Below the pieces are notes generated by a model. It saw nothing but the letters and a program-made list of their open reading frames with translations, did no database searches and was not told the DNA's origin. DNA of 64,000 bases, taken from an uncultured Saprospiraceae bacterium. GTDB taxonomy: Bacteria; Bacteroidota; Bacteroidia; Chitinophagales; Saprospiraceae. A program made the position numbers and the translations under genes. Of the stretch, positions 16,581 through 26,192 are shown one piece after another (the first letter of the stretch is position 1; each line of letters starts with the position of its first letter). The stretch is from contig CALMSO010000057.1 in assembly GCA_937872385.1 (NCBI GenBank), forward strand, positions 112,166 through 176,165, written 5' to 3'.

Positions 16581-17147
16581 ATGGACTTGCACTTAAACCC
16601 AAACAATCAATTAAATGGTGATACAGATGTCCTAAAAATGATTGAGCTGATTGGGACTAAAAAAAGCGTTAAGAAAAACACCCCTGTCTTGTGTGAGGGA
16701 GATAAGTGTGATTTCTTCTTTTTTGTGCTAAGTGGTGTTTTTAGAGCTTATCGCTTTGTGGAAGACAAAGAAGTAACCATTGGCTTTTCGTTTCCCGGCG
16801 ATATTGATACCTGCCCTTACAGCTATGTTAATAATCTACCAAGTCTTGATATAATTCAAGCTTTAACAGACTCTACAATCATAAAAGTTAATAAAGCTGA
16901 TTATTTGGAATACATTAGAAAGAATAAAGTGCCTGATATCACAGACCAACTTTTAGCTAATTACATAGAAATTTTAATGCAAAGGCTTATTGCATTTAGG
17001 GCACTTACAGCGGAAGTTAATTATATCAACTTATTAGCAAGAAACCCAAAAGAAGTTTCAAAAATTCAACTTACACACATAGCATCATATTTGGGAGTTT
17101 CGCTCGAAAGAATTAGTAGAATTAGGAAAAAAAATGCGTTGATTTGA
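16581..17147 (+). CDS. Crp/Fnr-family transcriptional regulator
   Basis: 188 residues from the ATG at 16581 (a GTG at 16569 is in frame but less likely). Residues about 15-115 form a cyclic-nucleotide-binding-like barrel (NTPVLCEGDKCDFFFFVLSGVFRAYR, IGFSFPGDI). The C-terminus holds a helix-turn-helix (IQLTHIASYLGVSLERISRIRKK). No Cys cluster for an Fe-S centre is present, and the usual cAMP phosphate-binding Arg motif is not evident, so this resembles the Bacteroidota Crp-like regulators of unknown ligand. Its stop codon overlaps a perfect TTGAC-N4-GTCAA palindrome that precedes the next gene, so it probably controls the downstream genes. Confidence 0.85.
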   Translation: MDLHLNPNNQLNGDTDVLKMIELIGTKKSVKKNTPVLCEGDKCDFFFFVLSGVFRAYRFVEDKEVTIGFSFPGDIDTCPYSYVNNLPSLDIIQALTDSTIIKVNKADYLEYIRKNKVPDITDQLLANYIEILMQRLIAFRALTAEVNYINLLARNPKEVSKIQLTHIASYLGVSLERISRIRKKNALI

Positions 17148-17157
17148 CTTAGGTCAA
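17144..17157. promoter_or_regulatory. Crp/Fnr-type palindromic operator
   Basis: TTGACTTAGGTCAA is a perfect inverted repeat of the TTGAC-N4-GTCAA type expected for Crp/Fnr regulators. Its centre lies about 33 nt upstream of CAACTTTG (17180-17187), a one-mismatch -7 box. That would place the site near -43, a class II activator position. It overlaps the stop codon of the regulator gene itself. Confidence 0.6.
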
Positions 17158-17229
17158 AAACACATTGGCCATAAGTGCGCAACTTTGTGCGCAGGTAGTT
17201 TTTACGTTCAAGGTTGATAACCACGCACT

Positions 17230-18360
17230 ATGAAAAAAATCATATTTTTATTGCTTTCATTTTCTCTCATCTCTTGCAATAGGGAGGAGATTACGATTGA
17301 TGCCTCTTCAAAGGCTAATATACTTCGAATCATCGAGGCGGAAAAAGGGATTCAAAAAATGAATGCCATCTCTTTTGCCGTAGTCAAAGATGATGAAATA
17401 CTCTGGGCAGATGCTCTGGGAGAAGCCACCCGCACAACTACAGCAACAGTCGAAACACGTTTTTTTATAGCAAGTATCTCAAAGGCGGTTGCTGCAATTG
17501 CTGCAATGCAATTAGTAGAAAGCAATGCTTTGGACTTAGATGTTGATATCAATAATTACCTGCCTTTTCGGGTAACCAACCCCAAACACCCCAATATACC
17601 GATGACGATAAGAATGTTGCTTAATCATTCAACAAGTATTTCTGATGCTATTTACTATACAATTGACTGGGCTTGCTGGAACGAAGATTGTCCCATTACA
17701 TTAGCACAATTTTTAAGCGATTTGCTGGCAACGAACGGCCAATTTTATGCTAACAGGACTTTCTTTGATTACGCACCCGGAGAAAAATCAAATTACTCAA
17801 ACATCGGTTATGCACTCTTGGGGTACATTGTAGAGCGTGTTTCAAATCAACCTTTTGACGAATATTGCCAACAAAATATTTTTACCCCTCTGGGAATGTC
17901 AAAAACAACTTTCCGTCTCAAAAATGTTCCCTTGAGCGAATTAGCCATTCCTTTTAGCCCCACATTTACCCCCTCAAAGCCCTATTATACGCTGCCCGAC
18001 TATCCCGGGGGAGGTGTAATTACTACCCCCACTGATTTTTCTAAATTCCTGAGAATGCTCATCAACAAGGGCACTTTTGAGGGTACACAAATCATAAGTA
18101 GCCAAACTTTGTCGCTTATGCAGCAAAGAACACTTTCGATGGTGCGAGGAGGATTGGCCTTCGACTTCGGTTTGGGAATGTATTATTATAATTTTAATGG
18201 CACAGTGCTGTACGGGCACGGAGGGGGCGACCAAGGCATTACAAGCACGATGGCTTATGATATTGAAAAAAGAGTGGGCGTAATTTTCGTAACCAATACA
18301 ACACTCATTAATCCTGATTTAATTGTTTATTCACTTTATAAATTCGGTGCAGCGCAATGA
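17230..18360 (+). CDS. Second serine hydrolase lipoprotein (class C beta-lactamase fold)
   Basis: 376 residues with a lipobox (SLISCNRE, Cys16). Motifs: SISK (Ser82, Lys85), YSN in NYSNIGYALLGYIVE, and HGGG in YGHGGGDQGITS. It is related to the gene at 14029 but not a recent copy. An acidic, Cys-containing insert (WACWNEDCPITLAQFL) is peculiar to this one. The stop codon overlaps the start of the next gene (ATGA), indicating translational coupling to the barrel-like protein. A Crp-type operator lies 73 nt upstream. Substrate unknown. Confidence 0.85.
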   Translation: MKKIIFLLLSFSLISCNREEITIDASSKANILRIIEAEKGIQKMNAISFAVVKDDEILWADALGEATRTTTATVETRFFIASISKAVAAIAAMQLVESNALDLDVDINNYLPFRVTNPKHPNIPMTIRMLLNHSTSISDAIYYTIDWACWNEDCPITLAQFLSDLLATNGQFYANRTFFDYAPGEKSNYSNIGYALLGYIVERVSNQPFDEYCQQNIFTPLGMSKTTFRLKNVPLSELAIPFSPTFTPSKPYYTLPDYPGGGVITTPTDFSKFLRMLINKGTFEGTQIISSQTLSLMQQRTLSMVRGGLAFDFGLGMYYYNFNGTVLYGHGGGDQGITSTMAYDIEKRVGVIFVTNTTLINPDLIVYSLYKFGAAQ

Positions 18361-18971
18361 AAAAGATATTTATTTTAGTACTTACAATTTTATTTTGTAA
18401 CAAGGTATTTTCACAAGAAACTACCAAAAACGGAACACCTCAGGACGAACGTTTTGGCTTTTCTGTGGGCTATTTTGGGGATAAATTTCGTAATGCAGGC
18501 TATTTATTCGCTTGGGAAAATTATTTAGCCACCACTCAAAACTTCACGGTGGTTGGCACAATTCAATTTTCAAATTTTTTTGCAACTCAAAATTTTACGG
18601 CTGTCTCTCTTCTTCCACGGATAGGTGTGAGATATACCACCAACTTCGGTCTTACGCTTGAAAGCCATTTAGGCTTAGGCTATTTGCATCGTTTTTATAG
18701 CTATGATGAATTTGATGTAAACGCAGCAGGAGATTTGATTAGAAAAGGCAAAGCCTCGCAAGCCGCTGCCATGCCTTCTATTGCTTTGGGCTTAGGCTAT
18801 GATTTCAGCCGAAAAACCGAGCTGCCTATCCTATACTTCTTGCGTGCTTCTGTGAATTATAATTACCCCAACAAACATTTCTTGTTTGAAGCATCGTATG
18901 CCATAGAAACGGGTCTGACATATATACTTAAACGCAGCCGTGATAAACGCAAAGTGAGGTTCCATAGATGA
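18357..18971 (+). CDS. Putative outer-membrane beta-barrel protein
   Basis: 204 residues: a cleavable signal (MKKIFILVLTILFCNKVFSQ), then amphipathic strands (FGFSVGYFGDKFRNAGYLFAW, FTAVSLLPRIGVRYTTNFG, LESHLGLGYLHRFYSY, FLRASVNYNY, FEASYAIETGLTYIL). It overlaps the preceding hydrolase gene by 4 nt. The segment EFDVNAAGDLIRKG followed by MPSIALGLGYDF resembles the matching part of the protein at 13438. It may carry or anchor the partner hydrolase at the outer membrane, but this is inference. Confidence 0.55.
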   Translation: MKKIFILVLTILFCNKVFSQETTKNGTPQDERFGFSVGYFGDKFRNAGYLFAWENYLATTQNFTVVGTIQFSNFFATQNFTAVSLLPRIGVRYTTNFGLTLESHLGLGYLHRFYSYDEFDVNAAGDLIRKGKASQAAAMPSIALGLGYDFSRKTELPILYFLRASVNYNYPNKHFLFEASYAIETGLTYILKRSRDKRKVRFHR

Positions 18972-19027
18972 ACATTTGCAGACCAAAGTATGAAATTTAA
19001 ACATGCTCTTAACAACATGCACTCACT

Positions 19028-20359
19028 ATGAAGCGTACAGTGTTTCTAAAAAACATAACCTTACTGTTCTTTGGATTTGGATTAATCCCCCGCTTGACTT
19101 TTGGTCTTAGCAAAAAGAATACCTGTAAAATAGGTATCATCGGTGCTGGAATTTCCGGTTTGTACTTGGGAAAATACTTGACAAAACAAGGGTATTCCGT
19201 TGCCATTTTGGAAGCGAAAGACAGTGCTGGCGGACGTATTGCGGAAAATACACATTTTCATTCTCACCCCATTGATTTGGGTGCGCAATGGATACACGGC
19301 AAAAATGAACTTTACAAATTGGTTAAAAAAGCTCACACACCCATCTACCAAGACAAAAAAAATGATGTAATAAAAATTATGTATGATAATCAGCTCAATG
19401 ATGATTTTCCAATTGAGTTTTATCAATTTCTAAACGAAATAAAGAGAAAAACACCCCTGAAAAACGATATGTCTGTTTTGGATTTCGCAATGAAGTTTAA
19501 CAGCGATTCAAAATTCATTAAGCTTGTAGAAAGTGCATTAACGGATACCGCAACCAGGGCATCTAATTTTTCAGCCAATGAAATTTCCAAATTAACCACC
19601 AAATTAAAAACTATTGACTATCAATTTGCTCATACTACAATGTACGGGTTTGTTCACAAAAACTACATTGAAGCGCTGAAAGATGAAATTGTGTACAATT
19701 TCCAAGTTAGCTCAGTAGATTATACCAAAAAAGCAATAGTAGTTGCAAATGATGCCGGGTTGGCTTATGAGTTTGACAAATTAATCATCACTATACCGAT
19801 AACGGAGCTAAAATCAAAGAAAATTCGATTCGAGCCGGATTTGCCGAAAGCGAAATGGGAAGCCTTCGAGCAAATAGGAATGGACAAAGGGTTAAAGTTA
19901 TTTTTGAAGTTTGAGAAGCAATTTTATGAGTATAGCCTATTTAACGGAAAATATGCCGGATATTACATTGACCCCACCAAAGTAGATTCTGGCGGACATT
20001 CTCTGTTGGCTTCACTAATTATGGGAAATAATGCCGATACGTATTATGATAATCCAAACAAGGCAATAGACAACTACCTAAATGAATTGGATGGGTATTT
20101 TAATGGGCAAGCTTCTAAGTATTTTATAGATGCTTTTGCACAGGATTGGGGTAATGAAAAGTATATCAATGGCGTGTATAGCTACACCAAAGTAGGTGGA
20201 CAAACAGCGAGAGCGGTTGCGCGCAGACCAATCACCAACAAATTGTATTTTGCTGGCGAAGCAATGAATACAAATAGAAATTACGGAAATGTCCACGGAG
20301 CTATAGAATCAGCAATGGATGTATTATACCATTTACGATTTACGAAGTCCGATTTATAA
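19028..20359 (+). CDS. FAD-dependent amine oxidase-family protein
   Basis: 443 residues. After a hydrophobic N-terminus (VFLKNITLLFFGFGLIPRLTFG; possible export signal) comes the dinucleotide-binding motif IGIIGAGISGLYLG, then ILEAKDSAGGRI (GG-Arg motif) and, near the C-terminus, LYFAGEAMNTNRNYGNVHGAIESA, the usual FAD-binding end of flavin monoamine oxidases. Substrate is not predictable. The gene is 56 nt after the barrel-like gene and closes the plus-strand AT-rich block. An exported flavoenzyme would be unusual, so the N-terminus deserves checking. Confidence 0.82.
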   Translation: MKRTVFLKNITLLFFGFGLIPRLTFGLSKKNTCKIGIIGAGISGLYLGKYLTKQGYSVAILEAKDSAGGRIAENTHFHSHPIDLGAQWIHGKNELYKLVKKAHTPIYQDKKNDVIKIMYDNQLNDDFPIEFYQFLNEIKRKTPLKNDMSVLDFAMKFNSDSKFIKLVESALTDTATRASNFSANEISKLTTKLKTIDYQFAHTTMYGFVHKNYIEALKDEIVYNFQVSSVDYTKKAIVVANDAGLAYEFDKLIITIPITELKSKKIRFEPDLPKAKWEAFEQIGMDKGLKLFLKFEKQFYEYSLFNGKYAGYYIDPTKVDSGGHSLLASLIMGNNADTYYDNPNKAIDNYLNELDGYFNGQASKYFIDAFAQDWGNEKYINGVYSYTKVGGQTARAVARRPITNKLYFAGEAMNTNRNYGNVHGAIESAMDVLYHLRFTKSDL

Positions 20360-20454
20360 TTTATAAAACATTGAAAATCATAGTTTTAAACACAAATAAC
20401 ACGTCACGTTCAATTGAAATCGGTATTAAATAAAAGAATAGCCTTTTTGTCGGA

Positions 20455-20493
20455 AAAGAAAAACGACCTCCCGAAGTGCATCGAAAGGTCGTT
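20455..20493 (-). terminator. Terminator of the tail-specific protease gene
   Basis: On the minus strand an 8-bp stem (AACGACCT/AGGTCGTT, arms at 20462-20469 and 20486-20493) is followed by TTTTCTTTT, 26 nt after the protease stop. Confidence 0.7.
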
Positions 20494-20518
20494 CTCAGGG
20501 GTATTTTCAGGCTGCGTT

Positions 20519-22624
20519 TTAATTATTCAACTGGATCAAGTCGCGCAGGATATGGACTGTTTCCTTGACGTGCGGATCCTTGCTTACGCCAATTACAAAT
20601 TCCTCGTTGCGGGCCTTACTTGATTCATCTTCCTCTTTTCGCAGCCGCTCCAGATCGGTCGGCAGATTGGCTACCTTAGGATTGAACACCTCTTCAAACA
20701 GTTCAGAGAAAGACTTGGCACGGTCTTCGCGTGCTTTTGAGAGTGCCACGTACTTGTCAACGTGCAAGGGAAACTCAGTTTCATTACGCTGCTTTTCAAT
20801 CACTCTGGCGTAGGATGTAATTTCTTGAAAGATAGGGCTTTCCTGCACCCGTTTTTTGCTGTTTGTCTTGATTTTATCGAGGTTATTTACCTTGTAAACT
20901 TTCTGGTTGTATTTCAACGGTGAAATCTCCGTCCAAGCCATTGGGTATTCGTAATCTTTTTCGCCAATTTCGATGAACTGGTAGTTGTCTGGCAGGATAA
21001 TATCTGGCACTACACCGCGCAGTTGTACCGACCCACCATTCACGCGATAGTATTTTTGAATAGTCAGCTTTACCTCGCCGAGCGGCTTGATGTCGTCGTA
21101 GCCCGTCACCACCCGGTCAAGATCGGCAAACCGTTGCACAGTGCCCTTACCGTAGGTAGATTTGCTACCCACAATGACCGCCCGACCGTAGTCTTGCAAA
21201 GCTGCGGCTAGAATTTCGGAAGCCGAGGCGCTAAAGTTATTCACCATAATGGCAAGTGGCCCTTGGTATTGCACGCGGGGGTCCACATCTTCCCAGACTT
21301 CGGGCTTTCTGCCCCGCGATTTTACCTGTACAATCGGTCCTTTTTCAATAAACAAACCCGACATATTCACCACTTCATTGAGGTAGCCGCCGCCGTTGTT
21401 GCGCAAGTCAAGAATGATGCCACTAACTTTCTCAGCCTTGAGTTTTTCCAGTTCAATAGCAATATCTTTTGAGCAATTGCGACCATCCTCATTTTCATAA
21501 TCGCCATAGAAACTGGGCAGATAAATATAGCCAATTTTTTCTTCCGGTGTATCGCCTTCTAAGATGAGCGATTTGGCAAAGGTTTCTTCAAAAACCACCA
21601 CATCTCGCGTCACGGTTACTTCCTTGGTTGCGCCATCGTTGCCCTTCACGGTGAGGCGTACCTTGGTGCCTTTTTCGCCACGAATCAGTTGTACCACTTC
21701 ATCTAAGGGCATACCGGCAATATCTTTAGCTTCCTCATCGCCTTGTGCCACCTTCAAGATGACGTCGTTATCGTTCAGTTCTTTGGTTTTCCAAGCAGGG
21801 CCGCCTACTACGATGGAGGCTATTTTCGTAAAATCGCCGGTTTGTTGCAGCCGCGCCCCGATTCCTTCCAATCTGCCGGACATCCGGAGGTTGAAGTTTT
21901 GTTTGTCATAAGGTTCTAAATAATCAGAGTGCGGGTCGAAAATATTGGTCACCGAGCTAAGGTAATAGCTCAGACGTGTAGAACGCTTGATTTTTCTGAG
22001 CCGCTCGAACCAGCTATTGTAAGTCTCTTGCACGCTTTGGCGGGCTTCTTTTTCCAATACTTCCAGCGATTTAGGCTCATCTTCGGCTTCTTCACTGTTT
22101 TGCGCTTGCAAATTGTCGGCTACTCTGGTAATAACTTCGTGCTTCAAATACCTGCGCCAGAAGTCCTGCATTTCTTCATCATTTTTGGGGAAAGGTCGTT
22201 TTTTACTATCTAATTCGACATATTCTTCCCGATATAAATCAAAAGGCTCGGCGAGTATTTGCTTGCAATAGCGCTGCGATTTTTCAATACCGGCGTTAAG
22301 CAATTCGAGCGAGAGGTCAAAAAAATCGAAATTGCCAGCCAAGGCTTCGTCATCGAGGCGGGTACGATACTTATCTAATTTCTTGAGGTCTTGCTGCGTC
22401 AAAAAACGGCGCCCGGCGTCAATCCTATCTAAATACAAGTTATACACCTTTTCCGAAAAGGCATCATCTAAAGGCTGTGGCTCATAGTGGAGTTGCCCCA
22501 TTACTTTCAGCACAGAGAGCATGAGCAAAGCGTCTTTCTGTTCGGTATCAATTCGGGGATAGAATGCGGCTACGAGGAGCGTAATCAAAACTACCGAAAA
22601 GAAAATCGGTCCTCTCAACTTCAT
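20519..22624 (-). CDS. prc: Tail-specific (carboxy-terminal processing) protease
   Basis: 701 residues from the ATG at 22624, directly before the membrane signal MKLRGPIFFSVVLITLLVAAFYP. Layout matches Prc/Tsp: an N-terminal helical domain (about 40-225), a PDZ domain (about 235-330, MSGRLEGIGARL ... DVILKVAQGDEEAKDI), the S41 core with LDLRNNGGGYL, nucleophile Ser in NNFSASASEIL and catalytic Lys in KSTYGKGT, and a C-terminal DUF3340-like region. It degrades or trims periplasmic proteins from their C-termini. It is a single-gene unit with its own terminator. Confidence 0.92.
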   Translation of the reverse strand: MKLRGPIFFSVVLITLLVAAFYPRIDTEQKDALLMLSVLKVMGQLHYEPQPLDDAFSEKVYNLYLDRIDAGRRFLTQQDLKKLDKYRTRLDDEALAGNFDFFDLSLELLNAGIEKSQRYCKQILAEPFDLYREEYVELDSKKRPFPKNDEEMQDFWRRYLKHEVITRVADNLQAQNSEEAEDEPKSLEVLEKEARQSVQETYNSWFERLRKIKRSTRLSYYLSSVTNIFDPHSDYLEPYDKQNFNLRMSGRLEGIGARLQQTGDFTKIASIVVGGPAWKTKELNDNDVILKVAQGDEEAKDIAGMPLDEVVQLIRGEKGTKVRLTVKGNDGATKEVTVTRDVVVFEETFAKSLILEGDTPEEKIGYIYLPSFYGDYENEDGRNCSKDIAIELEKLKAEKVSGIILDLRNNGGGYLNEVVNMSGLFIEKGPIVQVKSRGRKPEVWEDVDPRVQYQGPLAIMVNNFSASASEILAAALQDYGRAVIVGSKSTYGKGTVQRFADLDRVVTGYDDIKPLGEVKLTIQKYYRVNGGSVQLRGVVPDIILPDNYQFIEIGEKDYEYPMAWTEISPLKYNQKVYKVNNLDKIKTNSKKRVQESPIFQEITSYARVIEKQRNETEFPLHVDKYVALSKAREDRAKSFSELFEEVFNPKVANLPTDLERLRKEEDESSKARNEEFVIGVSKDPHVKETVHILRDLIQLNN

Positions 22625-22973
22625 AATTATACGTTTTACAGTCGTGAAGGAAAGCATTTTGGATAATTGCGGATTTTTGAAGAAAACATCCGTTACAATC
22701 TAAAGCAATACTACAATATAAATATATGGTTTTTGACGAAAAATGTTCAGTTTAAGGTACGTAAAAGCGATTTTTAACGAAATAATAACAAAAATCTTAC
22801 TGTAAAAAAGGTCTTGCATAGGCGCTTTACCGATGCGTATAAAGATAAGGCTTTTTATTGATTTTTGCAAATAGGCAGCCAGTTGTGCTATGCAAAAACG
22901 CTCCGCCGGATGTTGCCGACGAAGCGTTCTGTTGCTTGTTTTTTGATAACAAGCCGATGCGATGATTATTCCA
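22625..22973. other. Intergenic region between prc and hppA
   Basis: 349 bases. The right end carries the hppA terminator (22894-22927). The remainder is AT-rich upstream DNA of the protease gene, in which no consensus promoter pair was found. Nothing else recognised. Confidence 0.4.
22894..22927 (-). terminator. Terminator of the pyrophosphatase gene
   Basis: On the minus strand AACGCT...AGCGTT (outer arms 22897-22902 and 22922-22927) with additional inner pairing is followed by TTTTTGC, about 47 nt after the stop. Confidence 0.65.
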
Positions 22974-25163
22974 TTAGCCCAGCATTGGCGCAATGACCAG
23001 CGCTACTACCGACATCAGCTTGAGCAAAATATTGAGTGAAGGGCCCGAGGTGTCCTTGAAGGGATCGCCCACGGTATCGCCCACTACGGCTGCTTTGTGC
23101 GGCTCAGAGCCTTTGTAGTAAATCTTGCCGTTGATATCCACACCTTCTTCAAACATCTTCTTGGCATTGTCCCATGCGCCGCCTGCATTCGATTGGAAAA
23201 TAGCCATTAGCACGCCCGTCACGGTGACGCCCGCCAGCAAGCCACCCAGCATTTCAGCACCACCGCCAAAGCCTATTGCTACCGGTGCGGTCACCGCCAA
23301 CAGACCCGGCAGTACCATTTCGCGGATAGCCGCTTGCGTCGAAATTTCCACACACTTGCCGTATTCGGCTTTGCCATCGGCTGCTTCGAAGGTGTTGCGA
23401 TCGGCTTCGCTCCATTCGTGCATATCTTTGCCGTCATTTTTGCGCATCACCGCCAGCGCTGCTTTCAGGGCTGGGATGTCATTGAATTGACGACGTACTT
23501 CCTCGATCATAGACATTGCCGCGCGCCCTACCGCCTGCATGGCCAGTGCCGAAAATACAAACGGCAGCATACCGCCCAGCAGCAAGCCCGCCATCACCGT
23601 GGCTTTGGAAATGTCAATGCTCGAAATATTGGCAGAAGTCATATAAGCACCAAACAGGGCTAAGGCCGTCAGCGCTGCTGAAGCAATAGCAAAACCCTTG
23701 CCGATAGCGGCGGTAGTGTTACCCACTGCGTCCAATTTGTCAGTACGCTGGCGCACTTCTTTGGGCAGTTCGCTCATTTCGGCAATACCGCCGGCATTAT
23801 CCGAAATCGGGCCGTAGGCGTCCACTGCAAGCTGGATACCGAGGTTGGAAAGCATACCTACCGCAGCGATAGCAATGCCGTACAAACCTGCCATTTGGAA
23901 AGAAAAAATGATAGCAATGGCAATGATAATAATTGGAATGGCCGTAGAAATCATGCCCACGCCCAAACCAGCGATGATATTGGTAGCCGCGCCCGTCGAG
24001 GACTGCCGCACAATGCTCAATACCGGCTTCTTGCCAGTGCCCGTGTAGTATTCCGTGATCATACCTACCAGCAAACCAGCCACCAAACCAATAATAGTAG
24101 CGAAAAAGACTTTCATCGCCGTCATTTCGCGCACCACGCCATAGAGCTTGTCTTCAAATGTCCAGCTTTCTGGCAGCATACCCGTGATGATGAACCACGA
24201 CGCCACAATCATTACCGCCGATGAGCCAAATTCGCCAATATTCAGTGCTCTTTGCGGATTGCCGCCTTCCTTCACACGCACGAAAAACGTACCCAGAATA
24301 GAAGTAACAATACCCACTCCGGCCAACATCAAGGGCAGCAGCACCGCCGAGAGCCCGTTGAAATTATCCGAAAAGGTAGCACTGGTCATAAATACCGCGC
24401 CCAGTACCATGGTAGAAATAATCGAGCCGACATACGACTCAAACAAGTCAGCACCCATACCGGCTACGTCGCCCACGTTGTCGCCTACATTATCCGCGAT
24501 GGTAGCGGGATTTAACGGGTGATCTTCCGGGATACCGGCCTCTACTTTGCCCACCAAGTCAGCGCCTACGTCGGCTGCTTTGGTATAAATACCGCCGCCT
24601 ACACGCGCAAACAGCGCAATGGAAGATGCGCCAAACGAAAAACCGGTGATAATGGTAATCACGCGATTGACATCTGCATAGGTGCTCGTGCCGAACATCG
24701 AGCTGTAAGCAATGAATAAAACGCTCAGACCCAGTACGCCCAAACCTACTACACCAAGTCCCATCACCGAGCCACCGGCGAAAGCAATTTCAAGCGCCTT
24801 GCCCAAGCCCTCACGCGCCGCATTCGTGGTGCGCACATTGGCTTTGGTCGCTACGCGCATCCCGATGAAGCCCGCCAGCGCCGAGCAAAAAGCACCCAGC
24901 ACAAACGAACCCGCAATTAAGGGCGAAGACTCGGGTGTATTGCCACTAAAACCCAGCAATATGGCTACTGCCGCTACGAAAATCGCTAAGATGCGATATT
25001 CTGCTTTCAGGAAAGCCATGGCACCTTCGGCAATAGCCGAGGCAATTTTTTTCATTTTATCCGTACCGGCATCCTGACGATTGACCCAGCCCGTTTTCCA
25101 GAAGGTATAAAGCAGGGCCAGCACGCCAAACGCTGGAATTACGTAAATAATTGAACTACCCAT
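22974..25163 (-). CDS. hppA: Membrane-bound ion-pumping pyrophosphatase
   Basis: 729 residues with about 16 membrane helices, the normal size. The active-site motif [11 protein letters not shown] is intact, as are the acidic motifs [20 protein letters not shown] and DNAGGIAEM. The enzyme hydrolyses cytoplasmic pyrophosphate and pumps H+ and/or Na+ outward. At the position that separates the two classes, the sequence reads [10 protein letters not shown]; Ala rather than Lys there is the mark of the K+-dependent class. Whether it moves Na+, H+ or both cannot be settled by eye. It is transcribed alone, from a consensus promoter at 25268-25298. Confidence 0.93.
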   Translation of the reverse strand: MGSSIIYVIPAFGVLALLYTFWKTGWVNRQDAGTDKMKKIASAIAEGAMAFLKAEYRILAIFVAAVAILLGFSGNTPESSPLIAGSFVLGAFCSALAGFIGMRVATKANVRTTNAAREGLGKALEIAFAGGSVMGLGVVGLGVLGLSVLFIAYSSMFGTSTYADVNRVITIITGFSFGASSIALFARVGGGIYTKAADVGADLVGKVEAGIPEDHPLNPATIADNVGDNVGDVAGMGADLFESYVGSIISTMVLGAVFMTSATFSDNFNGLSAVLLPLMLAGVGIVTSILGTFFVRVKEGGNPQRALNIGEFGSSAVMIVASWFIITGMLPESWTFEDKLYGVVREMTAMKVFFATIIGLVAGLLVGMITEYYTGTGKKPVLSIVRQSSTGAATNIIAGLGVGMISTAIPIIIIAIAIIFSFQMAGLYGIAIAAVGMLSNLGIQLAVDAYGPISDNAGGIAEMSELPKEVRQRTDKLDAVGNTTAAIGKGFAIASAALTALALFGAYMTSANISSIDISKATVMAGLLLGGMLPFVFSALAMQAVGRAAMSMIEEVRRQFNDIPALKAALAVMRKNDGKDMHEWSEADRNTFEAADGKAEYGKCVEISTQAAIREMVLPGLLAVTAPVAIGFGGGAEMLGGLLAGVTVTGVLMAIFQSNAGGAWDNAKKMFEEGVDINGKIYYKGSEPHKAAVVGDTVGDPFKDTSGPSLNILLKLMSVVALVIAPMLG

Positions 25164-25267
25164 ACAAGTATCTTTTTGTAAAGTTTAAGTTGGTGAATTG
25201 TAAGTTGAAAGGTGTAGAATTGTATGACAAAAAGCCGACAGTCAACACCGTTTTTGAAACATGAGCG

Positions 25268-25298
25268 CAAAAGTAGGCCAATATTTTCGCTTGTCCAA
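25268..25298 (-). promoter_or_regulatory. Consensus Bacteroidota promoter of hppA
   Basis: On the minus strand TTG (25296-25298), a 20-nt spacer and TACTTTTG (25268-25275) match the TTG-N19-21-TAnnTTTG promoter. Transcription would start near 25262, leaving a leader of about 100 nt. Confidence 0.7.
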
Positions 25299-25407
25299 CA
25301 AAAATAAGGGAATGGATGCAAGATGTGGAAAGGGAATGGGTTTGACTATGAATTGAATAGCTACAAACCGGTTTCAGATAGAGCGCCAGAACGGTTGTTG
25401 CATGGCT

Positions 25408-26085
25408 TCAGTTCAAGTCGTGTCGGCGCGGTATTTTCGGCGCTACCGTTCTGGAGGCAAAAACTAATGCTTGAATTACCAAACCAATAACAATTACTAA
25501 CGCAGCTTCCATATTAGCCAGCAGACTGGTGCTGGCGGTCAGCCCTTGGGTATCTTCTTTCATCTTTTTACCCACATCGGTTTGTATTTGGCTGAGTTGG
25601 GTCAGTTCATCAATTGTAACTGCAAACAGCTTCAAGAAAGCGGCTTCATCAGCATCGGGTAGCAGCCCTTCGGCACGGGCCTGGAGCAGCTGCATTTCCA
25701 TGGTGTTGTATGCCAGAAGTTTTTGTTTGAAATCATGCAGCACTTTTCCCTCTATTTCAATCAGATAGGTGGCGTCGAAGTCGCAAAGTAGCTTTTCTAT
25801 GGCAGCATTGTGCGCTTCTAACTGACAGATGTCCTCGGCTGGCTGCACAGAGGGTGCGCCGATGAAATATTTTTCCAGCATCAAGCGCTTTTTGTACAAA
25901 TGGTCGGTCAGGTGAAAAATATAAGACGCGGGCAGCAGTCGGTCTTCATAAATGGAAGAGAAAGACTTGTCTATGTTGGTAATATGATATCGCTCCCAAG
26001 CAATTTGCAAGAGCACCGCCACGCAAATGAGCGCCAGTAAAAATGCCACCTTGATTTTTGGTCGAATACTGAACACCCAGTCCAT
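25408..26085 (-). CDS. Orphan four-helix-bundle sensor-like membrane protein
   Basis: 225 residues from the ATG at 26085 (an upstream in-frame start at 26121 adds 12 residues). A short cytoplasmic start (MDWVFSIRPKIK) leads to a membrane helix (about 13-30). Next comes an about 150-residue helical extracytoplasmic region resembling the four-helix-bundle ligand domain of chemoreceptors (SFSSIYEDRLLPASYIFHLTDHLYKKRLMLEKYF), and a second helix (about 192-212). It ends 14 residues later, with no HAMP, kinase or methyl-accepting part. It may be a stand-alone sensor that signals through another membrane protein, or a truncated receptor. It follows the M16 peptidase gene by 107 nt on the same strand. 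Confidence 0.6.
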   Translation of the reverse strand: MDWVFSIRPKIKVAFLLALICVAVLLQIAWERYHITNIDKSFSSIYEDRLLPASYIFHLTDHLYKKRLMLEKYFIGAPSVQPAEDICQLEAHNAAIEKLLCDFDATYLIEIEGKVLHDFKQKLLAYNTMEMQLLQARAEGLLPDADEAAFLKLFAVTIDELTQLSQIQTDVGKKMKEDTQGLTASTSLLANMEAALVIVIGLVIQALVFASRTVAPKIPRRHDLN

Positions 26086-26192
26086 AACGATGTATTTTGA
26101 AAAGAAAGATAGCAGCCTCAATTACATGGCTTTTCAAATGTAATGAAAAATTTGTAATTGCGCAACTATTTGACGGTCTCTTTTCCCGCTGG

